Assembly (NCBI RefSeq): GCF_015355785.1
Contig: NZ_JADKYW010000005.1
Location: forward strand, 1,057,394 to 1,121,393
Direction: 5' to 3'
DNA from: Arthrobacter gandavensis
Lineage (GTDB): Bacteria; Actinomycetota; Actinomycetes; Actinomycetales; Micrococcaceae
Length of the DNA: 64,000 nucleotides
Shown piece after piece: positions 35,906-46,410 of the stretch. The notes under the pieces are model-generated. The model was not told the origin of the DNA and did no database searches. It saw nothing but the letters and a program-made list of their open reading frames with translations. Position numbers and translations under genes: made by a program. The stretch's first letter is position 1; each line of letters begins with the position of its first letter.

Positions 35906-37300
35906 TTGAAAACCACACTCACCCGCAGGCTTGGCGTGCCCGGAATCGTCCTGATGGTCGTCGCCGCTGCGGCACCCATCACCGTTGTCGCGGCAAACTT
36001 CCCCCTCATCCTCTCCGTCTCCGAATCAGCCGGAATGCCCCTGATGGTGCTGGCTGCCACGGCGATCCTGCTGCTGTTCTCGGTCGGCTACGCCTGGATG
36101 ACGCCGCACGTGCCGGATGCCGGCGCCTTCTACTCCTACGTGGACCGGGGGCTGGGCCGCCGTGCCGGGCTCGGCACTGCCGGGCTGGCGCTCTTTGCCT
36201 ACGTCCTGCTCACGGTCTCAATGACCTGCTATCTGGGTGTGCAGGCAGGAAATCTGATTGAGCTCTGGTCCGGAGTCCAGGTTCCCTGGTGGGCCGTCTC
36301 TGCTGCCATGATCGCCGTCGTCGGCTTCCTGGGCTACCGGGACATCAACCTTTCCGCGAAGGTGCTGGGCGCCGTCCTGGTCCTGGAGGTCGCCGCCGTC
36401 CTGGCCATCGACCTGGGCGTCCTCTTCTCCGGCCGCGAACTGACCTCCGTTCCTTTCAGCCCGGCCGAAGCCATGTCCGGCGCACCGGGCCTGGGCCTGC
36501 TGTTCGCCTTCCTCGGCTTCTTCGGCTTCGAGGCGACGGCGGTGTTCCGCAACGAGGCCAAGGACCCGGAGCGCACCGTTCCGCGGGCCACCTACATCGC
36601 GGTGCTCTCCATCGGCGCGTTGTACATCCTCTCCTCCTGGCTGATCATCAGCGGCCTCGGGGCCGGCAACGCCGTCGCCCTGGCCACGGACAGCCCGGAC
36701 AGCGTGGTGGTGGGCTTCGCCGGGGAGATCCTCGCCCCGGTCATGACGGACATTGTCCAGGTCCTGGTGGTGACGAGCATGTTCGCCTGCATGCTGGCCT
36801 TCCACAACATCGTCTCCCGCTACCTCTTCACCCTGGGCCAGCGCGGGGTGCTGCCGGTCCGCCTGGCCGCCGTCCACCCCGCCCACGGGGCACCCTCACG
36901 CGCCTCCTTCTGGGTGACCGGCGTAACCGCCGCCGTCGTGCTGGTCTCCGCCGCCGCCCAGCTGGATCCAGTACTGGAGATCTACACCTGGTACTCCGGG
37001 GCAGGGGCCATTGGCGTGATTGTCATGATGACCCTGACCAGCTTCGCCACCGTCAGCTTCGGTACGCGCGGTGTGTCTGCTCCCGGCGGAGTGCGGGCCG
37101 CGGGCGTGGCCGGCGGGATCGGCCTGCTCGGCGTGCTGGCTCTCTCCATCTGGAACTTCCCGTTCCTGGTGGGCGGCAACCTCGCAGCCATCATCTGGGG
37201 TGCGGCGCTGGTCCTCGTGTTTGCGGCGGCCGCGGCGCTGCCGGCCAGCACCCGGCCGGCGCCGGCTGACGCACCGGAGCCGGCGGACACCGCCCGCTAG
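35906..37300 (+). CDS. APC-family amino acid permease
   Basis: 464 aa from TTG 35906 (AAGGAA just upstream); in-frame starts at 35810 and 35861 would add a polar tail of up to 32 residues. About 12 helices. Helix 1 GVPGIVLMVVAAAAPITVVAANFPLIL carries the unwound glycine region, and GFFGFEATAVFRNEAKDPERTVPRATYIA (about 200-230) is the typical APC consensus. Substrate unknown. The gene begins about 110 bp after the tRNA terminator. Confidence 0.88.
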   Translation: MKTTLTRRLGVPGIVLMVVAAAAPITVVAANFPLILSVSESAGMPLMVLAATAILLLFSVGYAWMTPHVPDAGAFYSYVDRGLGRRAGLGTAGLALFAYVLLTVSMTCYLGVQAGNLIELWSGVQVPWWAVSAAMIAVVGFLGYRDINLSAKVLGAVLVLEVAAVLAIDLGVLFSGRELTSVPFSPAEAMSGAPGLGLLFAFLGFFGFEATAVFRNEAKDPERTVPRATYIAVLSIGALYILSSWLIISGLGAGNAVALATDSPDSVVVGFAGEILAPVMTDIVQVLVVTSMFACMLAFHNIVSRYLFTLGQRGVLPVRLAAVHPAHGAPSRASFWVTGVTAAVVLVSAAAQLDPVLEIYTWYSGAGAIGVIVMMTLTSFATVSFGTRGVSAPGGVRAAGVAGGIGLLGVLALSIWNFPFLVGGNLAAIIWGAALVLVFAAAAALPASTRPAPADAPEPADTAR

Positions 37301-37324
37301 CCTGCGTTCCGGCACCCGGGCCCG

Positions 37325-38806
<1,482 letters not shown>

Positions 38807-38871
38807 GGGTCACACCTGTTGGACGAGCGGATAGGTGCAGCTCAATTTATCATGTGAGCATCGACCGCCCA

Positions 38872-38881
38872 CTCAAATGAG
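38872..38881. promoter_or_regulatory. CTCAAATGAG operator before the mannitol dehydrogenase gene
   Basis: Identical to 34633-34642 in the polyol ABC promoter, with flanking ACTCAAATGAGCA also conserved; weaker half-sites (GCTCAATTT, GTGAGCA) lie closer to the gene. Suggests joint control by the SorC-family regulator 4 kb away. Confidence 0.65.
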
Positions 38882-38903
38882 CACACTAGGCGGGGCAACT
38901 GTC

Positions 38904-39104
38904 CTAATCGACCAGCTCGGACTGGGTTTCGATGAAGTCCCAGTCCCTTATATCGAGGATGGGATCTATGACGGGTCCCCCTGCCTCGGCAATCCGGTCC
39001 TGGACCTTGGGCGGAATTCCGTCCTGCCGGAGGTTCTCCCGCAGCCACTGTTTTGCAGTGATGTCGAGATACGGCCACCATCGTTCGATCCTGATGGGCT
39101 GCAT
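38904..39104 (-). CDS. Small conserved-looking hypothetical protein
   Basis: 66 aa, MQPIRIERWWPYLDITAKQW to ETQSELVD, with AGGGGG about 10 nt before the ATG. Balanced composition with several tryptophans suggests a genuine folded protein. No domain recognised. It lies upstream of the mannitol dehydrogenase gene on the same strand, but the operator between them argues against co-transcription. Confidence 0.6.
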   Translation of the reverse strand: MQPIRIERWWPYLDITAKQWLRENLRQDGIPPKVQDRIAEAGGPVIDPILDIRDWDFIETQSELVD

Positions 39105-39272
39105 TCCCTGCCCCCTTTCCGTCGCGGTAGGTCCACGGTGCCACCGGCCTCTGAAGGGCGCAAGGGGTCCAGGGAAGACCGCCGGGCAAGGCAGGCAGCG
39201 AATGACCGCCGGAACGGTAAACGGCCTTCCCAGCGGCTGGATTCAGCTGCGCAGGGGTGCTCGGGGCCGCAG

Positions 39273-40388
39273 CTACCGGCGCGTGGTGATGCTCTCGACC
39301 GCCGCCCTGGCATCCTCCGCCAGGCCCTGAGGAATCGGCGCGGACTTGGCGGCGTCAGCGGAGGCTTCCTGGCCCTCGGGGCTGATGACGTACTGCCCAA
39401 AGGACTGCACGAGCTCCACAGTGTCGGCATCCTCGTAGCTGCTGCAGAAGATCTGGTAGGAGATCAGCACCAGCGGATACGCGCCGGGAGCCGTGGTGGT
39501 GCGGTCCAGGTGCAGGGCTATGTCATGGGCGCCGCGTCCGGGAACCCGGGAGGACTGCTCGACGGCGATCGACGCGGCTTCGGCGCTGATCGGCACGTAC
39601 TGCTCGCCCACCTTAAGGTTCACTGTGCCCAGCGAGTCATCCACCACCGAGTCATCCGAATAGGCAACGGATCCTTCTGTGCGGGTGACGGTGCTGATGA
39701 CGCCGGCGCTGCCCTGCGCGTTCTCGCCGCCCAGGCCGCCGGGCCAGGAACCGGAGGGGCTGTTCGGCCAGGCCTCGGGAGCGGCTTCGTGCAGGTACTC
39801 CGTGAAGTTCTCAGTGGTACCGGAATCGTCGGCCCGGCTGACGGGCGTGACCCGGATGTCCGGCAGCTCCACGCCAGGGTTCTGGGCTGCGATCGCCGGA
39901 TCGTTCCAGTATTCGATCTCGCCGCGGAAGATCTTGGCGATCGTGGCCGCGTCCATGTTCAGCGACTCGAATCCGGGCAGGTTGAACGCGACGGCAATCG
40001 GGGAGATATAGGCAGGGATGTCCAGTGCGCCGTCGGGCCCGCAGACCTCGCGTGCTTCACTCAGCTCCTCGTCCTGCAGGTAGGCGTCCGAGCCGGCGAA
40101 CTGCACCGCTCCGGCCAGCAGGGCGTTGCGGCCGGCCCCGGAGCCGTCCGGGGAGTACTGGACCTGCACCTTGGGGTGCAGCACCCGGAATCCGCCGATC
40201 CAGGCATCCATAGCCGGGCCCTGGGCTGTCGAACCCGAGCCGGAGATAATGCCGGAAAGCGTGGACGTGCTGTTCTCGGCAGCTTCGCGCTGTTCGTCCC
40301 CCAGGGGGTAGTCAGAGCCGCATGCGGTTAGCGCCAGCGCTGCGGCGGCGGTGACTGCCAGGGCGCGAAGGGGACGGGAAGTGCGCAC
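39273..40388 (-). CDS. pstS: Phosphate ABC transporter substrate-binding lipoprotein PstS
   Basis: 371 aa from GTG 40388 with AAGGAG about 7 nt upstream; the ORF is open further but without a start signal. Lipobox LALTACGS (Cys about 23). Phosphate-binding segments are ISGSGSTAQGPAM (about 45), YSPDGSGAGRNALLAG (about 75), VSRADDSGTTENFTEYL (about 180) and TEGSVAYSDDSVVDD. No pstC, pstA or pstB follows, so the rest of the high-affinity phosphate importer must be elsewhere. Confidence 0.92.
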   Translation of the reverse strand: MRTSRPLRALAVTAAAALALTACGSDYPLGDEQREAAENSTSTLSGIISGSGSTAQGPAMDAWIGGFRVLHPKVQVQYSPDGSGAGRNALLAGAVQFAGSDAYLQDEELSEAREVCGPDGALDIPAYISPIAVAFNLPGFESLNMDAATIAKIFRGEIEYWNDPAIAAQNPGVELPDIRVTPVSRADDSGTTENFTEYLHEAAPEAWPNSPSGSWPGGLGGENAQGSAGVISTVTRTEGSVAYSDDSVVDDSLGTVNLKVGEQYVPISAEAASIAVEQSSRVPGRGAHDIALHLDRTTTAPGAYPLVLISYQIFCSSYEDADTVELVQSFGQYVISPEGQEASADAAKSAPIPQGLAEDARAAVESITTRR

Positions 40389-40650
40389 GAAGGTGCTCCT
40401 TTTGGGGCTGTTCTTGGGGCTAACCGGCGTTGACGGCGTTTTGGCGGGCAGCTCGGTGCGCCCACGGGGCACAGCGGCGCTGCCGCCAGTTCAAGGCTAG
40501 CCGCCGATTAGTCTCCACCGCCAACTGGGAGCGCCGCCCACCCTTGGCGGCCATGGCCCGGAGTGCAAGGATTGGCCGGACCGCGGACCGCTGCGGACCG
40601 GTTTGCCGAACAGGCGCCCGGCCGCGCGGTCCCTGCCCCGAGGGGGTTCC

Positions 40651-41034
40651 GTGCTGGTCGCTGCCGCAATCTTCACCCTGGTCTCCGCCGCCGTCCACTT
40701 CTACTTCTTCGTGCTGGAGTCCCTTCGCTGGAACGTTCCGGAGACCATGGGCGTGTACGGAATCACATCCTCCGTCGACGCGGAGACCACCCAGCCGCTG
40801 GCCTACACGCAGGGCTTCTACAATCTGTTCCTCGGCGTGGGTGCGGTACTGGGAGTGCTGCTGCTGGGGGTGAGCAGTCCCGTGGCCGGTTTGACGCTGA
40901 TCAGCTTCTCTACGGCCTGCATGGTGCTGGCCTCGGTGGTGCTGCTGGCCAGCAGGTGGCCACTGGTACGGATCGCGCTCATCCGGGGCATTCCGGCGCT
41001 GCTCGCCCTGGTGCTCGCCCTTATGGGGTCCTGA
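40651..41034 (+). CDS. DUF1304-family membrane protein
   Basis: 127 aa from GTG 40651 with AGGGGG just upstream. Four helices. VSAAVHFYFFVLESLRWNVPET and QGFYNLFLGVGAVLG match the DUF1304 family (small integral membrane proteins of unknown function). It overlaps the alkA gene tail-to-tail by 14 bp. Confidence 0.82.
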   Translation: MLVAAAIFTLVSAAVHFYFFVLESLRWNVPETMGVYGITSSVDAETTQPLAYTQGFYNLFLGVGAVLGVLLLGVSSPVAGLTLISFSTACMVLASVVLLASRWPLVRIALIRGIPALLALVLALMGS

Positions 41035-41977
41035 CATTCGCCAGCCGGCCGGAGGCCGCCCTTGCTGCGGGGGCGTCATACGCCGCAGCGGTCCAGAGAT
41101 GGAACAGCGCGTAGGCACGCCACGGCCGCCACGGTTCCGCCAGCGCCGCGGCCTCCCACGGGGTACCCACGCCGAGCGCCCGGCGCAGTACCAGGTCCCC
41201 GGGCACGAACGCGTCCCGGTCCCCGGCGGCCCGCACCGCCAGGTAATCCACGGTCCAGGGACCGATTCCCGGCAGTGCCAGGAGCTCGGCACGGGTGCCG
41301 GCAGCGCTCCCTGCCAGCTCCAGCCCGCCGGCCACTGCTTCTGCCAGCACCTGGATAGTCCGTGCCCGGGAACCGGTGATCCGCATGGCAGCCTGCAGCT
41401 CGTCCGCACTGGCGCCGGCCAGGCGCTGCGGTGACGGAAAGAGCCAAAAACCTCCGGGGCCCCGGGTGCCGAATTCGGCGACGAGCCGGGACCCGAAGGT
41501 CCGTGCCGCAGCCAGCGAAACCTGCTGCCCCAGCACGGTCAGCACGGCGGTTTCCCACGGATCCACACTGCCGGGGATCCGAAGTCCCGGCCGTGCCTCC
41601 ACCAGCGGAGCCAGGAGCGGAAACCCGGAGAGGAAATGGTCGACGGCGGCGCCCGGGGCATCCAGGTCCAGCCAGCTGCGCAGCCGGGCCAGCGCAGCCT
41701 CGTCCTCCGCCGGGGTCCCGCCGGCAAACCGCACCGTCACACTGTCCGGAGCCCCGAACCGGACCTCAGCCAGCACCGGACTTTGCTGTGTCGGCCTTTC
41801 GGACGAATGACCCCCGGACGCCGGCAGCAGCCGGGTGACCGACGCGGACGCGCCGTCGAACTGCACGGATTCAAGGCCGGGCACGGCGTGGGCGGCGAGG
41901 CTTCGGACCAGCGGAATCCAGGGAAACGGCTCAGGCACCGGGATGCGGTGGGTCCTCTCCCCGGGCAGGCCGGTCAC
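41021..41977 (-). CDS. alkA: DNA-3-methyladenine glycosylase, AlkA type
   Basis: 318 aa. Excises alkylated purines. The helix-hairpin-helix LLALPGIGPWTVDYLAVRAAGDRDAFVPGDLVLRRAL (about 235-270) contains the catalytic aspartate in VPGDLVL. LGQQVSLAAARTFGSRLV (about 145) is the glycosylase family consensus. Last gene of a four-gene repair operon; the start overlaps the alkB stop by 4 bp. Confidence 0.92.
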   Translation of the reverse strand: MTGLPGERTHRIPVPEPFPWIPLVRSLAAHAVPGLESVQFDGASASVTRLLPASGGHSSERPTQQSPVLAEVRFGAPDSVTVRFAGGTPAEDEAALARLRSWLDLDAPGAAVDHFLSGFPLLAPLVEARPGLRIPGSVDPWETAVLTVLGQQVSLAAARTFGSRLVAEFGTRGPGGFWLFPSPQRLAGASADELQAAMRITGSRARTIQVLAEAVAGGLELAGSAAGTRAELLALPGIGPWTVDYLAVRAAGDRDAFVPGDLVLRRALGVGTPWEAAALAEPWRPWRAYALFHLWTAAAYDAPAARAASGRLANVRTP

Positions 41978-42660
41978 CCGAGCCCGGTCATGCGCAGGGT
42001 GATGTTGATCCGCCCGGAGTCGAGTCCGGTCGCCGGACCAGCGGTACCGGGAAGGGTCTTTGGCACCCCGTGGTAGGCGAAGCGGGAAGGCCCGCCGAAC
42101 ACGAACAGGTCCCCGGAGACCAGTTCCAGGTCGGTGTAGGGCTTGGTGCGGGTCTGTGTATTCCCGAACCGGAATATGCAGGTGTCGCCGATGCTGATGG
42201 AGACCACGGGTGCGCTCGATCGCTCATCCTTGTCCTGGTGCATTCCCATGTGCGCGCCGTGGGCGTAGAAGTTGATCAGGGCCGTGTCCGGGGTGTAGTC
42301 CTCCGGCGCCATGATGTCCGGTGCGTAGCCAGCCTCCCCTTCCGCGAAGTACGCGGCTCGGAGGGCGTTCCGCCCCAGTTCAATCAGCCACTCCGGGACG
42401 TCGGCAACGCGGCCGCCGCCGGCGTCGTCGGCCGTTCGGGTGTATTTGTATGGCTGCCAGTGCCAGCCGAGGCAGACGGTCTGAACCGACATCCTGTGCC
42501 CGCCGGGCAGCACCGCGGAGCGCATGGGGACCGGCCCCACCGCCCAGGCCCGGCAGGCTTCGACGATCCCGCGCTGGCGGGAGGGTTCCAACCAGCCGGG
42601 TACGTGAACGGCCCCTGCCGAGGGTGCGGAACGTTCGCGGGGGAACAGCTGGCCGGTCAT
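41974..42660 (-). CDS. alkB: AlkB-like Fe(II)/2-oxoglutarate-dependent DNA dealkylase
   Basis: 228 aa. Iron ligands HxD in MGMHQDKDERS (about 135) and His in AYHGVPK (about 190), with the 2-oxoglutarate arginines in RINITLRMTG at the C-terminus. Removes methyl groups from N1-methyladenine and N3-methylcytosine by oxidation. 4-bp overlaps with ogt upstream and alkA downstream. Confidence 0.94.
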   Translation of the reverse strand: MTGQLFPRERSAPSAGAVHVPGWLEPSRQRGIVEACRAWAVGPVPMRSAVLPGGHRMSVQTVCLGWHWQPYKYTRTADDAGGGRVADVPEWLIELGRNALRAAYFAEGEAGYAPDIMAPEDYTPDTALINFYAHGAHMGMHQDKDERSSAPVVSISIGDTCIFRFGNTQTRTKPYTDLELVSGDLFVFGGPSRFAYHGVPKTLPGTAGPATGLDSGRINITLRMTGLG

Positions 42661-43256
42661 GCTGCAGCCTCCATCGCCAGGAGGGCGGCCTTGGCTTCCG
42701 TGCCGCCCAGGTAGTTGCCGATCTTGCCGTCCGAGCGCACCACGCGGTGGCAGGGCACCACCACCGGCAGCGGATTCCGGGCACAGGCGGTGCCCGCCGC
42801 GCGGACGGCTCCGGGGTTCCCGGCGAGGGCAGCGAGGGCGGCGTAGCTGGCCGTCGAGCCGTAGCCGATGTCAGCCAGGCGCTCGACGACGGTGCGCCGG
42901 AAGCCGGTGGCCAGGCGGAAATCGAGCGGCAGGCTAAACTCCCTGCGGGTTCCGGCGAAGTACTGACCCAACTGACGGACAGGCTCGGCGAGTCGCTCCG
43001 GAGCTTCCAGGATCCGCGGGCTGACGCGGAGCGCCAGCTGCGCCAGCACGGCGTCGTGCCCTTCGATGCCGAACCCGACCCGCACCAGCCCGGCCGGGGT
43101 GGCGGCGAGCAGCAGCTCCCCCACGGGTGAGGGCATCACGGTGTAGGCGACGTCGAGCAGATCCTGCTCCTGCGCCGCGCTGGACAGCCGCGCGTGCAGG
43201 CGGACCAGCGTGGCATCTTCACCGGTGCTGAGCATGTCCAGGGTGTTTGGCGTCAT
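42657..43256 (-). CDS. ogt: Methylated-DNA-[protein]-cysteine S-methyltransferase
   Basis: 199 aa from ATG 43256, overlapping the sigma-factor stop as ATGA. The methyl-acceptor cysteine is in VVVPCHRVVRSDGKIGNYLGG (about 160-180), preceded by the DNA-binding YGSTASYAALAALAG. It repairs O6-alkylguanine by suicidal transfer. It has no Ada-type metal-binding N-terminus, so it cannot be a classical Ada regulator. Confidence 0.94.
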   Translation of the reverse strand: MTPNTLDMLSTGEDATLVRLHARLSSAAQEQDLLDVAYTVMPSPVGELLLAATPAGLVRVGFGIEGHDAVLAQLALRVSPRILEAPERLAEPVRQLGQYFAGTRREFSLPLDFRLATGFRRTVVERLADIGYGSTASYAALAALAGNPGAVRAAGTACARNPLPVVVPCHRVVRSDGKIGNYLGGTEAKAALLAMEAAA

Positions 43257-43732
43257 CGCAGGTCCTCCGCTTCCAGTGTTCGCAGTTTCTTCATGCCATC
43301 TGCGGCAGAACGCCGGCAGGCGGCCTCCGTGCTGCCCAGGATGACGGCGACCTCCGCGAAGGGCAGTCCGGCAAGGTGGTGATAGGCCAGGGTTTCGCGC
43401 TGGCGCTGCGGGAGGTTCCGGAGCGCCGCCCACAGGCCGTCGTGCTCCCCAAACCCGGCGGTCTCCGGTTCGGCCCGCTCCGGCAAGTCGGGGACCGGAA
43501 CCGGACGGCGCGCGTCAGCCCGGGTCGCGTCAATCGCTTTGCGTTTGGCGATCGTCACCAGCCAGGCCTGCACATTCGCGCCCGGCGGCAGCGAGGGATA
43601 GGCACGCAGCGCCGCGAGGAACGTCTCCGACCACGCGTCCTCGGCGTCGTCCGGGCCCAGGACAGCGCGGCAGACGCGCAGCACCACGGCTCCGTGTTCC
43701 CTGACGATCGCTTCGAACGGTTTCACTTCCAC
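43253..43732 (-). CDS. ECF-type RNA polymerase sigma factor
   Basis: 159 aa, GTG start. Region 2 is EAIVREHGAVVLRVCRAVLGPDDAEDAWSETFLAALRAYPSL. Region 4 is LPQRQRETLAYHHLAGLPFAEVAVILGSTEAACRRSAADGMKKLR. No anti-sigma gene or C-terminal sensor extension. First gene of the operon with ogt, alkB and alkA, so it may direct their expression, taking the regulatory place held by Ada elsewhere (inference). Confidence 0.88.
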   Translation of the reverse strand: MEVKPFEAIVREHGAVVLRVCRAVLGPDDAEDAWSETFLAALRAYPSLPPGANVQAWLVTIAKRKAIDATRADARRPVPVPDLPERAEPETAGFGEHDGLWAALRNLPQRQRETLAYHHLAGLPFAEVAVILGSTEAACRRSAADGMKKLRTLEAEDLR

Positions 43733-43774
43733 ATACTGTAGACGCGCGGCCGCCCCGGTTTGTGAGGTGCTGCC

Positions 43775-45220
43775 TCAGGACCAGGCGATACCCGGTCCGG
43801 ATGTGCCCGGAAACGGACCCGATCCGTTCGCCGCGAAACCGGCCGCCGGGTCCGCACCGCCGAGCAGACTGCGCGTCATGGCTTCCCGCTGGCCGGAAAG
43901 GTCTTCCGCAGCCGAGAGCAGGTGTGCGTCTGCGGGCTCCTCGCCGGCTTCCGCGGCTGCCAGGATAGCCCGGCGGATCAGTTCCCGGGCGAACGACGCC
44001 GTAGCCCCCTCAGCCTTTCCGGCAACCTCTGCCAGCACGGCGTCGGAGAACGTGCCCGCCGGGGCGTAGAGCTGCAGCAGCCGCATCCGGTCGGCTTCGT
44101 CCGGCAGCGGGATCTCTACCGCAAGGTCCACCCGTCCGGGCCGCTGCGCGAGGGCGGGCTCAAGCACGTCCGCACGGTTGGTGGTCATGACGAACGCGAT
44201 GTCCGCATCGGCGTCGAGTCCGTCCAGCGCGTCGAGGACCTGGAACAGCAGCGGCTGGGGGCCGTGGCCCATGCTGCGGTCCTCAGCCACCAGATCGATG
44301 TCCTCCAGCACCACCAGGGACGGGGCCATGGCACGGGCAAGGCTCGCGGCCTGGGAGATGGCGCCCAGTGCCGCGCCGGTGAGCAGCACTGCCGTCGTGC
44401 CCGGGCTTTCACTGAGCAGGTGCCGGACGGTGTGGGTCTTGCCGGTTCCGGGCGGGCCGTAGAGCAGCACGCCGCGTTTGAGGTGCTGCCCGGCCGCCTG
44501 GAGGCGGCCGCGGTGCCCGGCGATCCCCAGGACGTGGCTGCGGACGCGGTCAAGCACGCCCTCGGGCAGGATCACCTCATCGCGGGAGAGCTCCGGCCGT
44601 TCCAGGAATGTGACGCCGGCGCCGCTTTGGCCGTACGGGTCAAAGCCCAGGGACACCACTTGTCCCCGCAGGACGCTGTTGGACCTAAGGTCCCCGTGAA
44701 CTGCTGCCAGCACCGCCGCTGCGGCGGACCGTTCCAGGGCCATGACGGCGAGGTTCACGTTCGGGCTGCCCGTCTGGGCGTTGCCGTTGCGCTGCATCAC
44801 GGCCACCGGCACGCCGCCATGGCGGAACAGCCGGATGCCCAACGCTACGGCTTCCCTGCTTTCCTGCGGGCCCACGGCTACGTTGACGTAGTCCGGCTGG
44901 CCTACATTGATGAAGCCGTAGCCGTCCTCCTGTGCCACGTCCGCGAGGCTCAGGTGCTGCCGCTGCTGGCCTCCGCCCAGACCGATCAGCGAGTTCCCCG
45001 GGTCCTCCAGCGCCAGCCGTTCCAGCGCAATGTCCACGTCTGCGAACCGGTGGAAGGGGATTTCCTCGGTCACGATGGGCACGTCCTGGGCGGACACTCC
45101 GAGATGCCGGCTGATAACGTCCCGGAGCCTTTCGCGCCCGGTGGACTGGGTACGCTGCTGCTGGGCCAGCTCTATGGCCGTGTTGAAGCTGGCCAGGAAC
45201 TCCGCAAGATTCTTCTCCAT
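43775..45220 (-). CDS. AAA+ ATPase, FtsH/Cdc48-like module
   Basis: 481 aa. The N-terminal 230 residues are not recognised. The AAA module has Walker A LLYGPPGTGKTHT (about 255), Walker B LVVLEDIDLVAEDRS (about 305) and the sensor/arginine region TTNRADVLEPALAQRPGRVDLAVEIPLP (about 345-370), with a C-terminal lid helix. No protease domain or membrane segment, so it probably remodels a protein partner. Single gene. Confidence 0.88.
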   Translation of the reverse strand: MEKNLAEFLASFNTAIELAQQQRTQSTGRERLRDVISRHLGVSAQDVPIVTEEIPFHRFADVDIALERLALEDPGNSLIGLGGGQQRQHLSLADVAQEDGYGFINVGQPDYVNVAVGPQESREAVALGIRLFRHGGVPVAVMQRNGNAQTGSPNVNLAVMALERSAAAAVLAAVHGDLRSNSVLRGQVVSLGFDPYGQSGAGVTFLERPELSRDEVILPEGVLDRVRSHVLGIAGHRGRLQAAGQHLKRGVLLYGPPGTGKTHTVRHLLSESPGTTAVLLTGAALGAISQAASLARAMAPSLVVLEDIDLVAEDRSMGHGPQPLLFQVLDALDGLDADADIAFVMTTNRADVLEPALAQRPGRVDLAVEIPLPDEADRMRLLQLYAPAGTFSDAVLAEVAGKAEGATASFARELIRRAILAAAEAGEEPADAHLLSAAEDLSGQREAMTRSLLGGADPAAGFAANGSGPFPGTSGPGIAWS

Positions 45221-45234
45221 GCGCGCCGAGACTA

Positions 45235-46410
45235 TCAGCGGAAGGCGCCCACTCCCGTGATTGAGCGGCCCAGGATCAGGGCGTTGATGTCGTGGGTACC
45301 TTCGTAGGAGTAGACCGCCTCCGCATCGGCGTGGAAACGCGCGACGCCGGTGTCCAGGGTGATGCCGTTGCCGCCCACCACTTCGCGGGCCAGCGCGACA
45401 GTCTCCCTCAGCGACGTGCAGGTGAACATCTTGGCCATGGCCGAGTCCTCGTCGCGGAAGATGCCTTCCTCCTGCCGCTGGGTCAGCCGCACCACCATGC
45501 CCAGGGACGCCGTGAGGTTGGCCAGCATCGTGGCAAGTTTCTGCTGCGTAAGCTGAAAGGAGGCCAGCGGCTTGCCGAACTGTTCCCGCTCCAGGGTGTA
45601 CCGGACAGCTGCCTCATAGGCGCCGGCCTGCATCCCGGTGGCAATCCAGGCGACGTCGGAGCGCAGCCGGCGCATCAGGGCAGCAACGTCCTTGAAGGAA
45701 TTGATGTTCGCCAGCCGTGCGGAGTCCGGGACCCGGACGCCGCGGAGCTTAATGTCGAAGTTCTGCATCATCCGCAGCGAGGTCTTGCGCAGGATCTTGG
45801 TGAGCGTGACACCCTCGGCCTGCCGCGGCACCAGGAACGCCTTGACCTGCCCGTCGGCCACATCCCGCGCGAAGACGGCCAGCACATCAGCGGTGCCGGC
45901 CCCTCCGATCCAGCGCTTAGCGCCGTCGATGATCCAGCCGTCGCCGTCGCGGCGGGCGGAAGTAGCCAGTCCGCCGGCAATGTCCGAACCGTGCTCCGGT
46001 TCGGTGAGCGCGAAGACACCGGTGTACTCGAAGGAGCGGATCCCGGGGTCCAGCTCGGCGGCCTGTTCGGTGCTGCCGCCGTGCAGGACGGTGGAGCGGA
46101 ACAGGCCGGACTGGGCGTTGTAGTACGTGGCCACCGAGGCGTCCGTGCGGGCCAGTTCGAAGTTTCGGAACCCGCCGTAGAGTCCGGAGGTACGGCCACG
46201 GCTGTCGGTGGCGCCGTCGGGTTCCATCAGGTTGAGGTCCACCAGGGGCCGGCGGACCTGTTCCGGGAACTCGCCGGCCTCCCAGTAGTCGGCCAGCAGC
46301 GGGGAAACCTGTTCGTCCAGGACGGCCCGCAGTTTGGCCAGGGCTTCCTGCTCGGGGCCGGTCAGCAGTTCCGAGTAGCCGTACCGATCTGCCGGGTAGA
46401 GCCCGCTCAT
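45235..46410 (-). CDS. Acyl-CoA dehydrogenase (glutaryl-CoA dehydrogenase-like)
   Basis: 391 aa. FAD-binding ALTEPEHGSDIAGGLATSARRDGDGWIIDGAKRWIG (about 135-170) and the catalytic-base region VYSYEGTHDINALILGRSITG (about 365-385) place it in the glutaryl-CoA/short-chain branch. Oxidises an acyl-CoA with electron transfer to ETF. Coupled to the amidohydrolase by a 4-bp overlap; substrate unknown. Confidence 0.92.
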   Translation of the reverse strand: MSGLYPADRYGYSELLTGPEQEALAKLRAVLDEQVSPLLADYWEAGEFPEQVRRPLVDLNLMEPDGATDSRGRTSGLYGGFRNFELARTDASVATYYNAQSGLFRSTVLHGGSTEQAAELDPGIRSFEYTGVFALTEPEHGSDIAGGLATSARRDGDGWIIDGAKRWIGGAGTADVLAVFARDVADGQVKAFLVPRQAEGVTLTKILRKTSLRMMQNFDIKLRGVRVPDSARLANINSFKDVAALMRRLRSDVAWIATGMQAGAYEAAVRYTLEREQFGKPLASFQLTQQKLATMLANLTASLGMVVRLTQRQEEGIFRDEDSAMAKMFTCTSLRETVALAREVVGGNGITLDTGVARFHADAEAVYSYEGTHDINALILGRSITGVGAFR

